From Gemmobacter denitrificans (lineage in GTDB: Bacteria; Pseudomonadota; Alphaproteobacteria; Rhodobacterales; Rhodobacteraceae): 64,000 bases of DNA. Made by a program: the position numbers and the translations under genes. Location: assembly GCF_036964905.1 (NCBI RefSeq), contig NZ_JBALHR010000005.1:62001-126000 (forward strand), written 5' to 3'. Positions 51,235 through 60,824 of this stretch are shown here, in pieces. How positions within the stretch are numbered: position 1 is the first letter of the stretch; each line of letters begins with the position of its first letter. The notes beneath the pieces are model-generated. The model searched no databases, was not told the origin of the DNA, and worked only from the letters and a program-made list of their open reading frames with translations.

Positions 51235-53855
51235 GCGATACAGACGGCAAAAAACCCCTGGGGCTTGGTGGCGGCGCGGGTCAGCGTCCGGGTCAGGTGA
51301 AGCAGAGCTTCTCCCATGGCCGCACCAAGAGCGTCGTGGTGGAAACCAAACGCAAGCGCGTGGTGGTTCCCAAACCCGGCGCGCCCGGCACGGCTGCCGG
51401 CGCAGGCGGATCGGCCCCGCATCTGGGCGACCCGTCCAAGCGCCCGGCCGGCATTTCGGATGCCGAAATGGAGCGGCGTCTGGCCGCCCTGAAAGCTGCC
51501 AAGGCCCGTGAGGCCGAAGACACCGCACGCCGTGCGGAAGAAGAGCGCCAGCGCGAAGAAGAGCGCCAGCGCCGCCGCGAGGAAATCGAGGCCAAGGAAG
51601 CCGAAGAGCGCGCCCGTCAGGCTGCGCTGAAGGCCAAGGCCGAGGAAGAGGAACGTCTGGCCCGCGCCGAAGCCGAGGCAAAGGTTGCCGCGGCTGCACA
51701 GCGCAAGGCCGATATCCTTGGCACCAAATCGCGGGCCCAGATTCAGCGCGAGCAGGAAGAGGCCCGCGCAGCTGCCGAAGCGGCCAAGCCGGCTGCCAAG
51801 GCCAAGGAAGCGGCACCTGCCGAAGAAGCCCGCAGTGCGCCCAAGCCGGCCGCTGGCGGTGCGCCTTCGACCAGCGGCCCCAGCCCGCGCAAGATCGACC
51901 GTGAACGCGAGGAACGCGAACGCGAACGCACTGCCAAGGGCAAGGGCGAGGATGGCCGCCGTTCAGGCAAGCTGACCCTGACCGCCGCGCTGGATGGCGA
52001 AGGTGGCCGGACCCGTTCGCTCGCCTCCATGAAGCGCAAGCAGGAAAAGGCCCGCAACAAGGCGCTTGGCTTCGGCCAGAAGCCGGAAAAGCAGGCCCGC
52101 GACGTGCAACTGCCCGAAACCATCGTGGTGTCGGAACTGGCCAACCGGATGGCAGAACGTGCCGCCGATGTGGTCAAGGCACTGATGAAGATGGGCATGC
52201 TGGTCAACATGAACCAGGCCATCGACGCCGATACCGCCGAGATCATCATCGAGGAATTCGGCCATCGTGCCGTCCGCGTGTCCGACTCGGATGTGGAACA
52301 GGTCATCGATACGGTTCAGGACAAGGAAGAAGACCTGCAGCCGCGCCCGCCGATCGTCACGATCATGGGCCATGTGGACCACGGCAAGACCTCGCTTCTG
52401 GATGCGATCCGCAAGACCAATGTGGTGACCGGCGAAGCTGGCGGGATTACCCAGCATATCGGGGCCTATCAGGTGAAGACGCCGAACGGCGCGCTGATCA
52501 GCTTCCTCGACACGCCCGGCCACGCGGCCTTTACCAGCATGCGTGCCCGTGGCGCGCAGGTGACGGATATCGTGGTGCTGGTGGTGGCTGCGGATGACGC
52601 TGTGATGCCGCAGACGGTTGAGGCGATCAACCACGCCAAGGCCGCCAAGGTGCCGATGATCATCGCGATCAACAAATGCGACAAGCCCGGCGCGAACCCG
52701 CAAAAGGTGCGCACCGACCTGCTGCAACATGAAGTGGTCGTCGAGGCCATGTCGGGTGAAGTGCAGGATGTCGAGGTTTCGGCCAAGACGGGCATGGGGC
52801 TTGAGAATCTGCTGGAAGCCATCGCGCTGCAGGCCGAGATTCTGGAACTGAAAGCCAACCCGAACCGCGCTGCGGCCGGGGCGGTGATCGAGGCCAAGCT
52901 CGACGTGGGCCGTGGTCCGGTGGCGACGGTTCTGGTGCAGAACGGCACGCTGAAGCGCGGCGACATCTTTGTCGTGGGCGAACAGTGGGGCAAGGTGCGC
53001 GCGCTCATCAACGACAAGGGCGAGCGCGTGGACGAAGCTGGCCCGTCGGTTCCGGTCGAAGTGCTGGGCCTGAACGGTGCCCCGCAGGCGGGCGACGTGC
53101 TGAACGTGGTCGAAACCGAGGCTCAGGCGCGCGAAATCGCGGATTACCGCGAGAAGGCCGCCAAGGACAAGCGCGCGGCTGCTGGCGCAGCCACCACACT
53201 GGAACAGCTGATGGCGAAGGCCAAGGCCGATCTGAGCGTGGCGGAACTGCCGGTGGTGGTGAAGGCTGATGTTCAGGGTTCTGCCGAAGCCATTGTTCAG
53301 GCGCTGGAAAAGATCGGCAATGCCGAAGTGCGTGTGCGTGTCCTGCATTACGGCGTTGGCGCGATTACCGATTCGGATGTGAACCTGGCCGAAGCCAGCA
53401 ACTGCCCGATCATCGCCTTCAACGTCCGCGCCAATGCCACGGCCCGCAGCTCAGCCCAGCAAAAGGGCGTGGATATCCGCTACTATTCGATCATCTATGA
53501 CCTGATCGATGACATCAAGGCCGCCGCTTCGGGCCTGCTGAAGGCGGAAGTGCGCGAAACCTTCATCGGTTATGCGCAGATCAAGGAAGTCTTCAAGGTG
53601 ACCGGCGTCGGCATGGTGGCGGGCTGCCTGGTGACCGAGGGCGTGGCACGCCGTTCGGCAGGCGTACGCCTGCTGCGCGAAAACGTGGTGATCCACGAGG
53701 GCACGCTGAAGACGCTGAAACGCTTCAAGGACGAGGTGAAGGAAGTCATCTCGGGTCAGGAATGCGGTATGGCCTTCGAACGCTACGAAGATATCCGTCA
53801 GGGCGACGTGATCGAGATCTTCGAGCGCGAGGAAGTTCAGCGCACGCTGGCCTGA
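51231..53855 (+). CDS. infB: translation initiation factor IF-2
   Basis: 874-residue GTPase that places fMet-tRNA on the 30S subunit. Residues 80-270 form a long charged Ala/Glu/Arg coiled coil, the variable N-terminal region. The G domain begins with G1 GHVDHGKTS near 380-388, then G3 DTPGHAAF, G4 NKCDKP and G5 SAKTG; domains II-IV follow and end EREEVQRTLA. Closes the rimP operon before a strong terminator. Confidence 0.97.
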   Translation: MSDTDGKKPLGLGGGAGQRPGQVKQSFSHGRTKSVVVETKRKRVVVPKPGAPGTAAGAGGSAPHLGDPSKRPAGISDAEMERRLAALKAAKAREAEDTARRAEEERQREEERQRRREEIEAKEAEERARQAALKAKAEEEERLARAEAEAKVAAAAQRKADILGTKSRAQIQREQEEARAAAEAAKPAAKAKEAAPAEEARSAPKPAAGGAPSTSGPSPRKIDREREERERERTAKGKGEDGRRSGKLTLTAALDGEGGRTRSLASMKRKQEKARNKALGFGQKPEKQARDVQLPETIVVSELANRMAERAADVVKALMKMGMLVNMNQAIDADTAEIIIEEFGHRAVRVSDSDVEQVIDTVQDKEEDLQPRPPIVTIMGHVDHGKTSLLDAIRKTNVVTGEAGGITQHIGAYQVKTPNGALISFLDTPGHAAFTSMRARGAQVTDIVVLVVAADDAVMPQTVEAINHAKAAKVPMIIAINKCDKPGANPQKVRTDLLQHEVVVEAMSGEVQDVEVSAKTGMGLENLLEAIALQAEILELKANPNRAAAGAVIEAKLDVGRGPVATVLVQNGTLKRGDIFVVGEQWGKVRALINDKGERVDEAGPSVPVEVLGLNGAPQAGDVLNVVETEAQAREIADYREKAAKDKRAAAGAATTLEQLMAKAKADLSVAELPVVVKADVQGSAEAIVQALEKIGNAEVRVRVLHYGVGAITDSDVNLAEASNCPIIAFNVRANATARSSAQQKGVDIRYYSIIYDLIDDIKAAASGLLKAEVRETFIGYAQIKEVFKVTGVGMVAGCLVTEGVARRSAGVRLLRENVVIHEGTLKTLKRFKDEVKEVISGQECGMAFERYEDIRQGDVIEIFEREEVQRTLA

Positions 53856-53888
53856 TCTGCAGCCAGCAGGTCAAACTGCGGAAAAGAC

Positions 53889-53916
53889 AAGGCCGGGCGA
53901 AATGCCCGGCCTTTCT
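53889..53916 (+). terminator. intrinsic terminator after infB
   Basis: Perfect 10-bp stem AAGGCCGGGC/GCCCGGCCTT with loop GAAAT, followed by TCTGTTT, 33 bases after the infB stop. No rbfA or truB follows. Confidence 0.88.
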
Positions 53917-53949
53917 GTTTGCCTTCAGTGGAATTTCCAAAGGGACGTG

Positions 53950-54087
53950 TCACGCCCGCCCGACAGTGACCGGATAGCCGACAAAGGTCTTGTCATCGAC
54001 CCGTACCATGAGCTTTCCATCAGGCGTGTTGCCAACAACAAGCCCCTGTACCGAAACGCAGCTTCCCAGTGTGATCGTGCGCAACAT
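53950..54087 (-). CDS. small conserved-looking protein, 45 residues
   Basis: An unbroken 46-codon frame read on the minus strand, starting MLRTITLGSCVSVQGLV and ending GYPVTVGRA. A GAGGGGGAGA ribosome site lies four bases before the ATG, which is unusually good support for so short a frame. The pattern of alternating hydrophobic residues with GxV and DxxT turns suggests a small beta barrel or strand pair with one Cys. It lies 115 bases downstream of mutT and convergent with infB. I recall similar short proteins in Rhodobacterales but cannot name a function. Confidence 0.6.
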   Translation of the reverse strand: MLRTITLGSCVSVQGLVVGNTPDGKLMVRVDDKTFVGYPVTVGRA

Positions 54088-54201
54088 ACTGTCTCCCCCT
54101 CGCAGCGAGCTACTTCACCTGTCCAGATTGCGACAAAATGGTAAACAGAGAAATAACAATCTGCTCGGGAATGCGGCAGTTGGCGAAATCTTTCGAATAG
54201 A

Positions 54202-54600
54202 TCAAAGCCAGTCGCGCAACATCGGAATCAGCGGGACGTCAGCCGGGGGCATCGGATAGTCCTTCAACCGGTCTGCACGCACCCAGGCAAGACCCTGCCC
54301 TTCGCGCGGCGTCACGGTGCCCTGCCAGCGGCGGCATGCAAAGAGCGGCATCAAGAGGTGGAAGTCGTCATAGCTGTGGCTGGCAAAGGTCAGCGGTGCC
54401 AGACAGCTTTTCCAGGTGTCGATCCCCAGTTCTTCCTGCAATTCGCGGATCAGGGCGGCTTCGGGCGTTTCGCCTGATTCTACCTTGCCGCCCGGAAATT
54501 CCCACAGTCCGGCCAAGGACTTGCCTTCGGGGCGCTGCGCAAGCAGCACCCTGCCATCGGCATCAATCAGCGCGACCGCCGCAACAAGGACGATCTTCAC
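54202..54600 (-). CDS. mutT: 8-oxo-dGTP diphosphatase, MutT type
   Basis: 132-residue Nudix hydrolase that clears oxidised dGTP from the nucleotide pool. Nudix box G-x5-E-x7-RELQEELGI around residues 37-59 (GGKVESGETPEAALIRELQEELG), preceded by RPEGKSLAGLWEFP, the MutT-type signature. ATG overlaps the argJ stop by four bases. Confidence 0.92.
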   Translation of the reverse strand: MKIVLVAAVALIDADGRVLLAQRPEGKSLAGLWEFPGGKVESGETPEAALIRELQEELGIDTWKSCLAPLTFASHSYDDFHLLMPLFACRRWQGTVTPREGQGLAWVRADRLKDYPMPPADVPLIPMLRDWL

Positions 54601-55967
54601 GACCGATAATCCGCGTTGATTTCCACATAGCGGTTGGTCAGATCGCAGGTCCAGATGCGGCGCGTGGCCTTGCCCAGCCCCAGATCAACACCGATCACAA
54701 GTTCGGACTGGCGGAAATAGGCCGCGCCATCCTCTTCGCGGTAATCCGGGTTCCGCCAACCGTTGCGAGCCACCACCAGATCGCCAAAGGTGATGCGAAG
54801 CCGGTCACGATCCGCTTCGGCCCCCGACTTGCCGATTGCGGCCACGATTCGGCCCCAGTTCGGATCTTGCCCGGCCAGCGCGGTTTTCACCAACGGCGAA
54901 TCGGCGATGGCTTTGCCAATCCGGTAAGCATCTTCAGGGCTGGCCGCGCCGGTGACCTTGATCTCGACAAATTTCGTGGCGCCTTCGCCGTCACGGATCA
55001 CCTGATGCGCAAGATCCATCATCACGCCGCGCAACGCCGCTTCGAACGCCTTGGCCACGGGACCCTTCACTTCGGCAGCTTCGCTTTGGCCGGTGGCGGC
55101 CACCAGCAGCGTGTCCGAGGTGGAAGTGTCACTGTCCACTGTGATGGAGTTGAAGGTGTCATCGACATTGCGTGACAGCATCTTCTGCAGATTGGCAGCG
55201 CTGATCTTCGCATCAGTGAAGATATAGACCAGCATCGTCGCCATATCGGGCGCGATCATGCCCGATCCCTTGGCGATACCCGAAATGTGGATCAGACCCC
55301 CATCGCCCTGCACCACCGCCGCTGCGCCCTTCGGGAACGTATCGGTGGTCATGATCGCTTCGGCGGCCATCTGAATCGATTCTTCAGCCAGATCATCCAC
55401 CAGCGCAGGCAGGACAGCCGTGATCTTTTCATAGGGCAGCGGCTCGCCGATCACCCCGGTGGATGACGAAAACACCCGGCTTGCAGGCACGGCAAGGGCC
55501 GCAGCGGCAGCGCCAGTCACTTCTGCCACGGCCTTGTCCCCCACGGCACCCGTAAAGGCGTTGGAGTTGCCCGAATTCACCACGATGGCCGCCCCTGCAT
55601 CTGCCGGGGCCTTCATCGCCAGCTTGGCCTGACAGTCGCGCACACAGCCCGACCGGGTGGAAGACCGGGTAAAGACCCCGGCCATCACTGTTCCCGGGGC
55701 AAGATGCACCAGCATCACGTCCTTGCGGTTCTGATACTTGATGCCGGCCCCGATCGCCGCAAAGCGCGCGCCCCGGATCACCGGAAGATCCGGAAAACGC
55801 GCGGGGGCCAGAGGCGAAACAGGCTTGGCCGCCTTTGTCGCGACGGCCTCTGCCCCATTTTCCATATCGCCACGCAGATCGGCCAATTGGGCAGTCAGCT
55901 TGTCGACCTTCTTCCTGAGCTTCTTCTTCAGCGCTTTTGCTTCGGCTTTCCAGTCGGTCTTGGCCAT
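54597..55967 (-). CDS. argJ: bifunctional ornithine acetyltransferase/N-acetylglutamate synthase
   Basis: Arginine synthesis enzyme that moves the acetyl group from N-acetylornithine to glutamate. 456 residues; it self-cleaves before nucleophile Thr244 in MIAPDMATMLVY. Other family blocks: GVFTRSSTRSGCVRDC, NSGNSNAFTG near 131 and GQDPNWGRIVAAIG. Residues 1-50 are an extra Lys-rich coiled coil (KAEAKALKKKLRKKV) before the ArgJ core, unlike most ArgJ. ATG at 55967 follows GGGGG; removing the extension would need a start near residue 35. Confidence 0.95.
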   Translation of the reverse strand: MAKTDWKAEAKALKKKLRKKVDKLTAQLADLRGDMENGAEAVATKAAKPVSPLAPARFPDLPVIRGARFAAIGAGIKYQNRKDVMLVHLAPGTVMAGVFTRSSTRSGCVRDCQAKLAMKAPADAGAAIVVNSGNSNAFTGAVGDKAVAEVTGAAAAALAVPASRVFSSSTGVIGEPLPYEKITAVLPALVDDLAEESIQMAAEAIMTTDTFPKGAAAVVQGDGGLIHISGIAKGSGMIAPDMATMLVYIFTDAKISAANLQKMLSRNVDDTFNSITVDSDTSTSDTLLVAATGQSEAAEVKGPVAKAFEAALRGVMMDLAHQVIRDGEGATKFVEIKVTGAASPEDAYRIGKAIADSPLVKTALAGQDPNWGRIVAAIGKSGAEADRDRLRITFGDLVVARNGWRNPDYREEDGAAYFRQSELVIGVDLGLGKATRRIWTCDLTNRYVEINADYRS

Positions 55968-55989
55968 GTCTGCCCCCAATGCTGCGGGA

Positions 55990-56838
55990 TTACTTGTCCA
56001 GAAGGGTTTCGTCCTTCAGCACCGCCGGGTCAATCCCCTCGCCGGGTTTCTCGACCTTTGCGGCAGCGGTCAGGTCGGCAACGGCCTGCGACACCGCCTT
56101 TTGTTCGATCTCGCTGGCCAGTTCCTCACGCACGTCATCCAGCGACGGAATGGCCGCCTGACGGGTTTCAACCAGCTGAATCAGGTGCCAGCCGAAATCG
56201 GTTTGCACCGGGCCCTTCAATTCGCCTGCCTTCATCGACATCACGGCGTCCTCGAAGGGTTTCACCATCATGCCCGCGCTGAACCAGCCCAAATCACCGC
56301 CGCTCGCAGCAGTGCCATCGGTACCGTGTTTCTTGGCTGCATCGGCAAACAGAACACCGCCTTCGATCTCGGCCTTGATTGCATTGGCCTTTTCTTCGCT
56401 GTCCACCAGAATATGCGAGGCGCGGTATTCGGTGCCGGGCGTCGCATCCTTGAAACGCTCTTCATAGGCGGCCTGCAGAGCCGCATCGGTGACCGCTGCC
56501 TGCACAATCCCTTCGATAGCGATGGCCGACAGCGCGCTGCGGTGGGTATTCGCCACTTCAAGCTGCTGGCGCTTGGTCAGGCCGGGTTCGACCTTCTGCT
56601 GCAGCGCGGTCTGTTGCACCAGTTGATCGAGGATTCCCTTGAACAGCACATCATCGGGCAGTTGCTGGTATTGCGGCGGCAGGCCCGCACGGGTGACGAT
56701 CATGTCGCCCAGCGTGATGGCCGTACCGTTCACCGTGGCGACAACCGTATCGGCTGACAGGTCTTCGGCCCGCAGCGGGGCAGAAATCACCGCCATCAGC
56801 GCCACGGCGCCCAGGATTTTCGTCATTTTCGCCATCAT
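55990..56838 (-). CDS. peptidylprolyl isomerase, parvulin-type periplasmic foldase
   Basis: 282-residue exported PrsA/SurA-like foldase. Signal peptide MMAKMTKILGAVALMAVISAPLRAE; an N-terminal helical chaperone part; then a rotamase domain with RASHILVDSEEKANAIKAEI near 150, KHGTDGTAASGGDLGWFSAG and GPVQTDFGWHLIQLVETR. AGGAG lies before the ATG at 56838. It begins the transcript foldase-argJ-mutT and is divergent from secA, another part of the export route. Confidence 0.92.
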   Translation of the reverse strand: MMAKMTKILGAVALMAVISAPLRAEDLSADTVVATVNGTAITLGDMIVTRAGLPPQYQQLPDDVLFKGILDQLVQQTALQQKVEPGLTKRQQLEVANTHRSALSAIAIEGIVQAAVTDAALQAAYEERFKDATPGTEYRASHILVDSEEKANAIKAEIEGGVLFADAAKKHGTDGTAASGGDLGWFSAGMMVKPFEDAVMSMKAGELKGPVQTDFGWHLIQLVETRQAAIPSLDDVREELASEIEQKAVSQAVADLTAAAKVEKPGEGIDPAVLKDETLLDK

Positions 56839-56874
56839 CACCGTCTCCTGATCGGGCAGCTGCATCGCGCCGCG

Positions 56875-56903
56875 TTGACTTGCGCGCAGCAGCCCCTTAC
56901 ATC
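56875..56903 (+). promoter_or_regulatory. possible secA promoter
   Basis: TTGACT and TACATC with a 17-base spacer, in the secA/foldase divergent region; the -10 is weak. Would give a leader of about 115 bases. Confidence 0.3.
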
Positions 56904-57024
56904 GCGAAGGTCGCGCGAGACGGGGCACCTTCGCGCCTTTCCGGGTTCTTCTATGAAAGCTGGGCAAGGCGGGCAAGGCCCCTGCCTCGCACGTTCTTGT
57001 CAGACAAGGGACAGCGGAGAAAAC

Positions 57025-59727
57025 ATGCTTGGCCTCGGAACGCTCGCGCGGAAGGTCTTTGGCTCGCCCAATGACCGCAAGGTGAAATCGGTTCGCCCGC
57101 TGGTCGCGAAGATCAATGCGCTGGAGCCGGAATTTCAGGCGCTGTCGGATGAAGGGCTGATTGAACGCACCCGCGCCCTGCAGGAACGGGTGCAGGTCAA
57201 GGGCGAAAGCCTAGACAGCATCCTGCCCGAAGCTTTCGCCAATTGCCGTGAAGGCGCGCGCCGGGCACTTGGCCTGCGGGCATTTGACGTCCAGCTCAAG
57301 GCTGGCATCTTCCTGCATCAGGGCAATATCGCCGAAATGAAGACCGGGGAAGGCAAGACCCTGATGGCCACCTTCCCGGCCTATTTGAACGCGCTGGCCG
57401 GCAAGGGCGTGCATGTCGTCACAGTAAACGACTATCTCGCGCGGCGCGATTCCGAATGGATGGGCAAGGTCTATCGCCAGCTGGGGCTGACCTGTGGGGT
57501 GGTCTATCCCTATCAGCCCGAAGAGGAAAAGCGCGCCGCCTATCAGGCCGACATCACCTATGCCACCAATAACGAGCTGGGCTTCGATTATCTTCGCGAC
57601 AATATGAAGGGCAGCCTCGAAGAGATGATGCAGCGTGGGCATTTCTACGCCATCGTTGACGAGGTAGACAGCATCCTGATCGACGAGGCGCGCACGCCCC
57701 TTATCATTTCAGGCCCCAGCCAGGACCGCAGCGACCTTTACACCAAGGTCGATGCCATCGTTCCCGAACTGACAGCCGAGCATTACAAGGTCGATGAAAA
57801 GACGCGCAACGCGACGCTGACCGAAGAAGGCAACGAATTCGTTGAACAGCGCATGCGCCAGATGGGCCTGCTGCCGGGCGAACAGACGCTGTATGACCCG
57901 GAAAGCACTTCGCTGGTGCATCACATCAATCTGGCCTTGCGGGCGCATAAGCTGTTCTTCAAGGACCAGAACTATATCGTCCGCGACGGCGAGGTGATGC
58001 TGATCGACGAATTCACCGGCCGCATGATGCGCGGGCGCCGCCTGTCCGAAGGCCTGCATCAGGCCATCGAAGCAAAGGAAGGCGTGGCGATCCAGCCCGA
58101 AAACGTGACGCTGGCCAGCGTGACGTTCCAGAATTACTTCCGCCTGTATGGCAAGCTGGCGGGCATGACCGGCACGGCCCAGACCGAAGCCGAAGAATTC
58201 ATGGAAATCTACAAGCTGGGCGTGGTCGAAGTGCCGACCAACCGCCCGGTGGCGCGCAAGGATGACCACGATCAGGTCTATCGCACCGCGCGCGAAAAAT
58301 ACGAAGGCGTCGTGCGCACCATCAAGGAAGCGCATGAAAAGGGCCAGCCGATCCTTGTCGGCACCACAAGCATCGAAAAATCTGAAATGCTGTCGGGCCT
58401 GCTGCAATCGGCGGGCGTGCCGCATAACGTGCTCAATGCCCGCCAGCACGAACAGGAAGCCAAGATCGTGGCCGATGCGGGCCGTTTTGGCGCAGTGACC
58501 ATTGCCACCAACATGGCGGGCCGTGGCACGGACATTCAGTTGGGCGGTAATGTGGAAATGAAGGTGATGGAAGCCATCGCCGCCGATCCGCATTTGCACC
58601 CTGATGAGGTGCGCGCCCGGATCGAAGCCGAACATGCCGAGGAAAAGGCAAAGGTTCTGGCTGCCGGTGGTCTGTTCGTGCTGGGCACCGAACGACACGA
58701 AAGCCGCCGCATCGACAACCAGCTGCGCGGCCGCTCCGGTCGTCAGGGCGACCCGGGCCGTTCGGCCTTCTTCCTGTCGCTGGAAGATGATCTGATGCGT
58801 ATCTTCGGCTCGGAACGGCTGGATTCGGTGCTTTCCAAGCTGGGCATGAAGGAAGGCGAAGCGATCGTTCACCCCTGGGTGAACAAGTCGCTGGAACGCG
58901 CGCAGGCCAAGGTGGAAGGTCGCAACTTCGACATCCGCAAGCAGTTGCTGAAGTTCGATGATGTGATGAATGATCAGCGCAAAGCCATCTTCGGGCAGCG
59001 CATGGAGATCATGCAGGCCGAAGACCTTTCGGAAATCGTGCAGGACATGCGACATCAGGTGATCGACGATCTGGTCGAGGATTTCATGCCCTCGGGCACC
59101 TATCCCGAACAGTGGAACGCACCCGGCCTTTACGCCGCCGTGATCGAGAAGCTGGGCCTTGATCTGAAGATCATCGAATGGGCGCGCGAAGAAGGCGTCG
59201 ATCAGAATGGCATCCGCGAACGGATCGAGGCCGCAAGCGATGAGATGATGGCCGAGAAACTGGCAGCCTTTGGCCCGGAAACCATGCGCAACATCGAAAA
59301 GCAGCTGTTGCTGCAGACGATCGATGCCAAATGGCGCGAACATCTGCTGCGGCTGGAACATCTGCGGTCAGTTGTGTCCTTCCGCGGTTATGCGCAGCGC
59401 GACCCGCTGTCGGAATACAAGAACGAAGGCTTTACCCTGTTCGAAAACATGCTGGACGGGCTTCGTATTGATGTGACGCAAAAGCTGGCCATGGTGCGAC
59501 CGATCACGCCCGAGGAACAGCAGGCGATGATGGCGCAATATCTGGCGCAGGCCCGGGCCCAGGCTGCCCCTGCCGCCGCCGCTGCGGCACCTATCGCCGC
59601 TGGCGCGGCCGCGTTGCCGGGGTTTGACGAGGCTGATCCGGCAACATGGGGCAATCCGTCACGCAATGACCCCTGCCCCTGCGGATCGGGCGAAAAGTTC
59701 AAGCACTGCCACGGGCGTCTGGCCTGA
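57025..59727 (+). CDS. secA: protein translocase ATPase SecA
   Basis: Motor ATPase of the Sec pathway, 900 residues. Walker A MKTGEGKT at 105-112, DEVDSILIDEARTPLIISG near 212, GTTSIEKSE and the NMAGRGTDIQLGGN helicase motif near 498, RLDSVLSKLG, and the C-terminal zinc motif CPCGSGEKFKHCHG that binds SecB and phospholipid. GCGGAGA precedes the ATG at 57025; upstream in-frame reading lacks similarity. Confidence 0.98.
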   Translation: MLGLGTLARKVFGSPNDRKVKSVRPLVAKINALEPEFQALSDEGLIERTRALQERVQVKGESLDSILPEAFANCREGARRALGLRAFDVQLKAGIFLHQGNIAEMKTGEGKTLMATFPAYLNALAGKGVHVVTVNDYLARRDSEWMGKVYRQLGLTCGVVYPYQPEEEKRAAYQADITYATNNELGFDYLRDNMKGSLEEMMQRGHFYAIVDEVDSILIDEARTPLIISGPSQDRSDLYTKVDAIVPELTAEHYKVDEKTRNATLTEEGNEFVEQRMRQMGLLPGEQTLYDPESTSLVHHINLALRAHKLFFKDQNYIVRDGEVMLIDEFTGRMMRGRRLSEGLHQAIEAKEGVAIQPENVTLASVTFQNYFRLYGKLAGMTGTAQTEAEEFMEIYKLGVVEVPTNRPVARKDDHDQVYRTAREKYEGVVRTIKEAHEKGQPILVGTTSIEKSEMLSGLLQSAGVPHNVLNARQHEQEAKIVADAGRFGAVTIATNMAGRGTDIQLGGNVEMKVMEAIAADPHLHPDEVRARIEAEHAEEKAKVLAAGGLFVLGTERHESRRIDNQLRGRSGRQGDPGRSAFFLSLEDDLMRIFGSERLDSVLSKLGMKEGEAIVHPWVNKSLERAQAKVEGRNFDIRKQLLKFDDVMNDQRKAIFGQRMEIMQAEDLSEIVQDMRHQVIDDLVEDFMPSGTYPEQWNAPGLYAAVIEKLGLDLKIIEWAREEGVDQNGIRERIEAASDEMMAEKLAAFGPETMRNIEKQLLLQTIDAKWREHLLRLEHLRSVVSFRGYAQRDPLSEYKNEGFTLFENMLDGLRIDVTQKLAMVRPITPEEQQAMMAQYLAQARAQAAPAAAAAAPIAAGAAALPGFDEADPATWGNPSRNDPCPCGSGEKFKHCHGRLA

Positions 59728-59766
59728 TCGCCAGACGCGTATTGAACCGAAACACTGTCTGTTTCC

Positions 59767-59800
59767 GGGCCGCCCCGTCCAGTGACGCGGGCGGCCCTGC
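59767..59800 (+). terminator. probable terminator after secA
   Basis: Eight-bp GC stem GGGCCGCC/GGCGGCCC with a 15-base loop followed by TGCCTTTGC, 39 bases after the secA stop. T run is short. Confidence 0.5.
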
Positions 59801-59893
59801 CTTTGCAAGGCTGGAAACATTCCCCGGAATCGCCACGGATTGGCCCAGTTTGCACGCTACACCCGTAGGCAGACCTGAACTGGAGCCCGTGTC

Positions 59894-60811
59894 ATGGACA
59901 TGAAACGCCGTATCGCCCTTGCTTCCGCCCTGTTGGCCGTGGGCCTTGGGGCCGGGCATTTCGTGCAAAGCCGCGCCAAACCGGCCCAACAGGCGGCGCT
60001 TGCGCCTGAGGTGAAGCCACAAAGCGTCGTGCCACTGGCTGCGACCATCGAACCCGCCCTGCCGGAACCCGTCAAGCCGGCACTGCCTGCTGCGCCCGCG
60101 CTGGAACCGGCAGCAAAGCCCGAAACTGCCCTAGCCCCGGTGGCTGATGCCTGCCCGGTTGAGCTGGAGTTGATGCAGCAGGACAATGCCATGGTGGGGA
60201 TCACCCTGCTGGCGCCCTGCCGCCCCGGGCAGCGTCTGGTCATCAAGCATGGCGGACTGGCGATTACGGCACAGACCAGCACCACCGGATCGCTGTTCCT
60301 CGACATTCCGGCGATGGAGACGCAGGCCCGGATCGACATCAGCTTCCCGGATGGAGAGAAGATCGCCTCCACCATCCCCATGCCAGAAGTGGCCCAGATG
60401 CAGCGTTTTGCGGTGCAATGGCTCGACCGGGATGCGTTCCAGCTGCATGCTTTTGAAAACGGGGCCGATTATGGCAAACCGGGCCATGTATCGGCTGCAG
60501 CCCCGCAGCGTCCCGCGCCAGGAGAGATCGCGCAGGGCGGATTTCTGACCCTGCTGGGCGATGCCACGACCGATCTGCCTATGCTGGCCGAAGTGTACAC
60601 CTTTCCCAAGGATGGCACACCCGAAGTGCTGATCGAATCTGCTGTGACCGCCGACACCTGCGGGCGCGAATTGCTGGGTGAAACAATCGGTTCGGTCGGC
60701 GGCAAGGTCAGCGTGAATGAATTGACATTGGTCATGCCGGAATGCGATGCCGCCGGAGACATTCTGGTGTTGAAAAATCTGGTGCCCGAGATGAAACTCG
60801 CCGCCAGATAA
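59894..60811 (+). CDS. exported protein of unknown function
   Basis: 305 residues. A single N-terminal membrane anchor (RIALASALLAVGLGAGHFV) is followed by a Pro/Ala-rich linker (35-85) and a globular domain (88-305) with beta-strand patterns such as CPVELELMQQDNAMVGITLL, LVIKHGGLAITAQT and FAVQWLDRDAFQLHAFENG. Four Cys residues in two well-separated pairs could make disulfides. The next gene starts 13 bases downstream and encodes a binding-protein/OmpA fusion, so the two probably act together in the cell envelope. No known family recognised; start at 59900 is also possible. Confidence 0.7.
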   Translation: MDMKRRIALASALLAVGLGAGHFVQSRAKPAQQAALAPEVKPQSVVPLAATIEPALPEPVKPALPAAPALEPAAKPETALAPVADACPVELELMQQDNAMVGITLLAPCRPGQRLVIKHGGLAITAQTSTTGSLFLDIPAMETQARIDISFPDGEKIASTIPMPEVAQMQRFAVQWLDRDAFQLHAFENGADYGKPGHVSAAAPQRPAPGEIAQGGFLTLLGDATTDLPMLAEVYTFPKDGTPEVLIESAVTADTCGRELLGETIGSVGGKVSVNELTLVMPECDAAGDILVLKNLVPEMKLAAR

Positions 60812-60824
60812 CGGCGGGTTTCTG

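Noticed and set aside
51500..51980. Apparent repeats in the infB N-terminal region
   Set aside because: Charged Ala/Glu/Arg coiled coil usual for IF-2, not a tandem DNA repeat.
56953..57024. SecM-like regulatory upstream peptide of secA
   Set aside because: The ATG at 56953 is in frame with secA and gives only an N-terminal extension without stop or arrest motif.
57709..59361. 550-codon minus-strand open frame
   Set aside because: Mirror of secA; no start signal and no family likeness.
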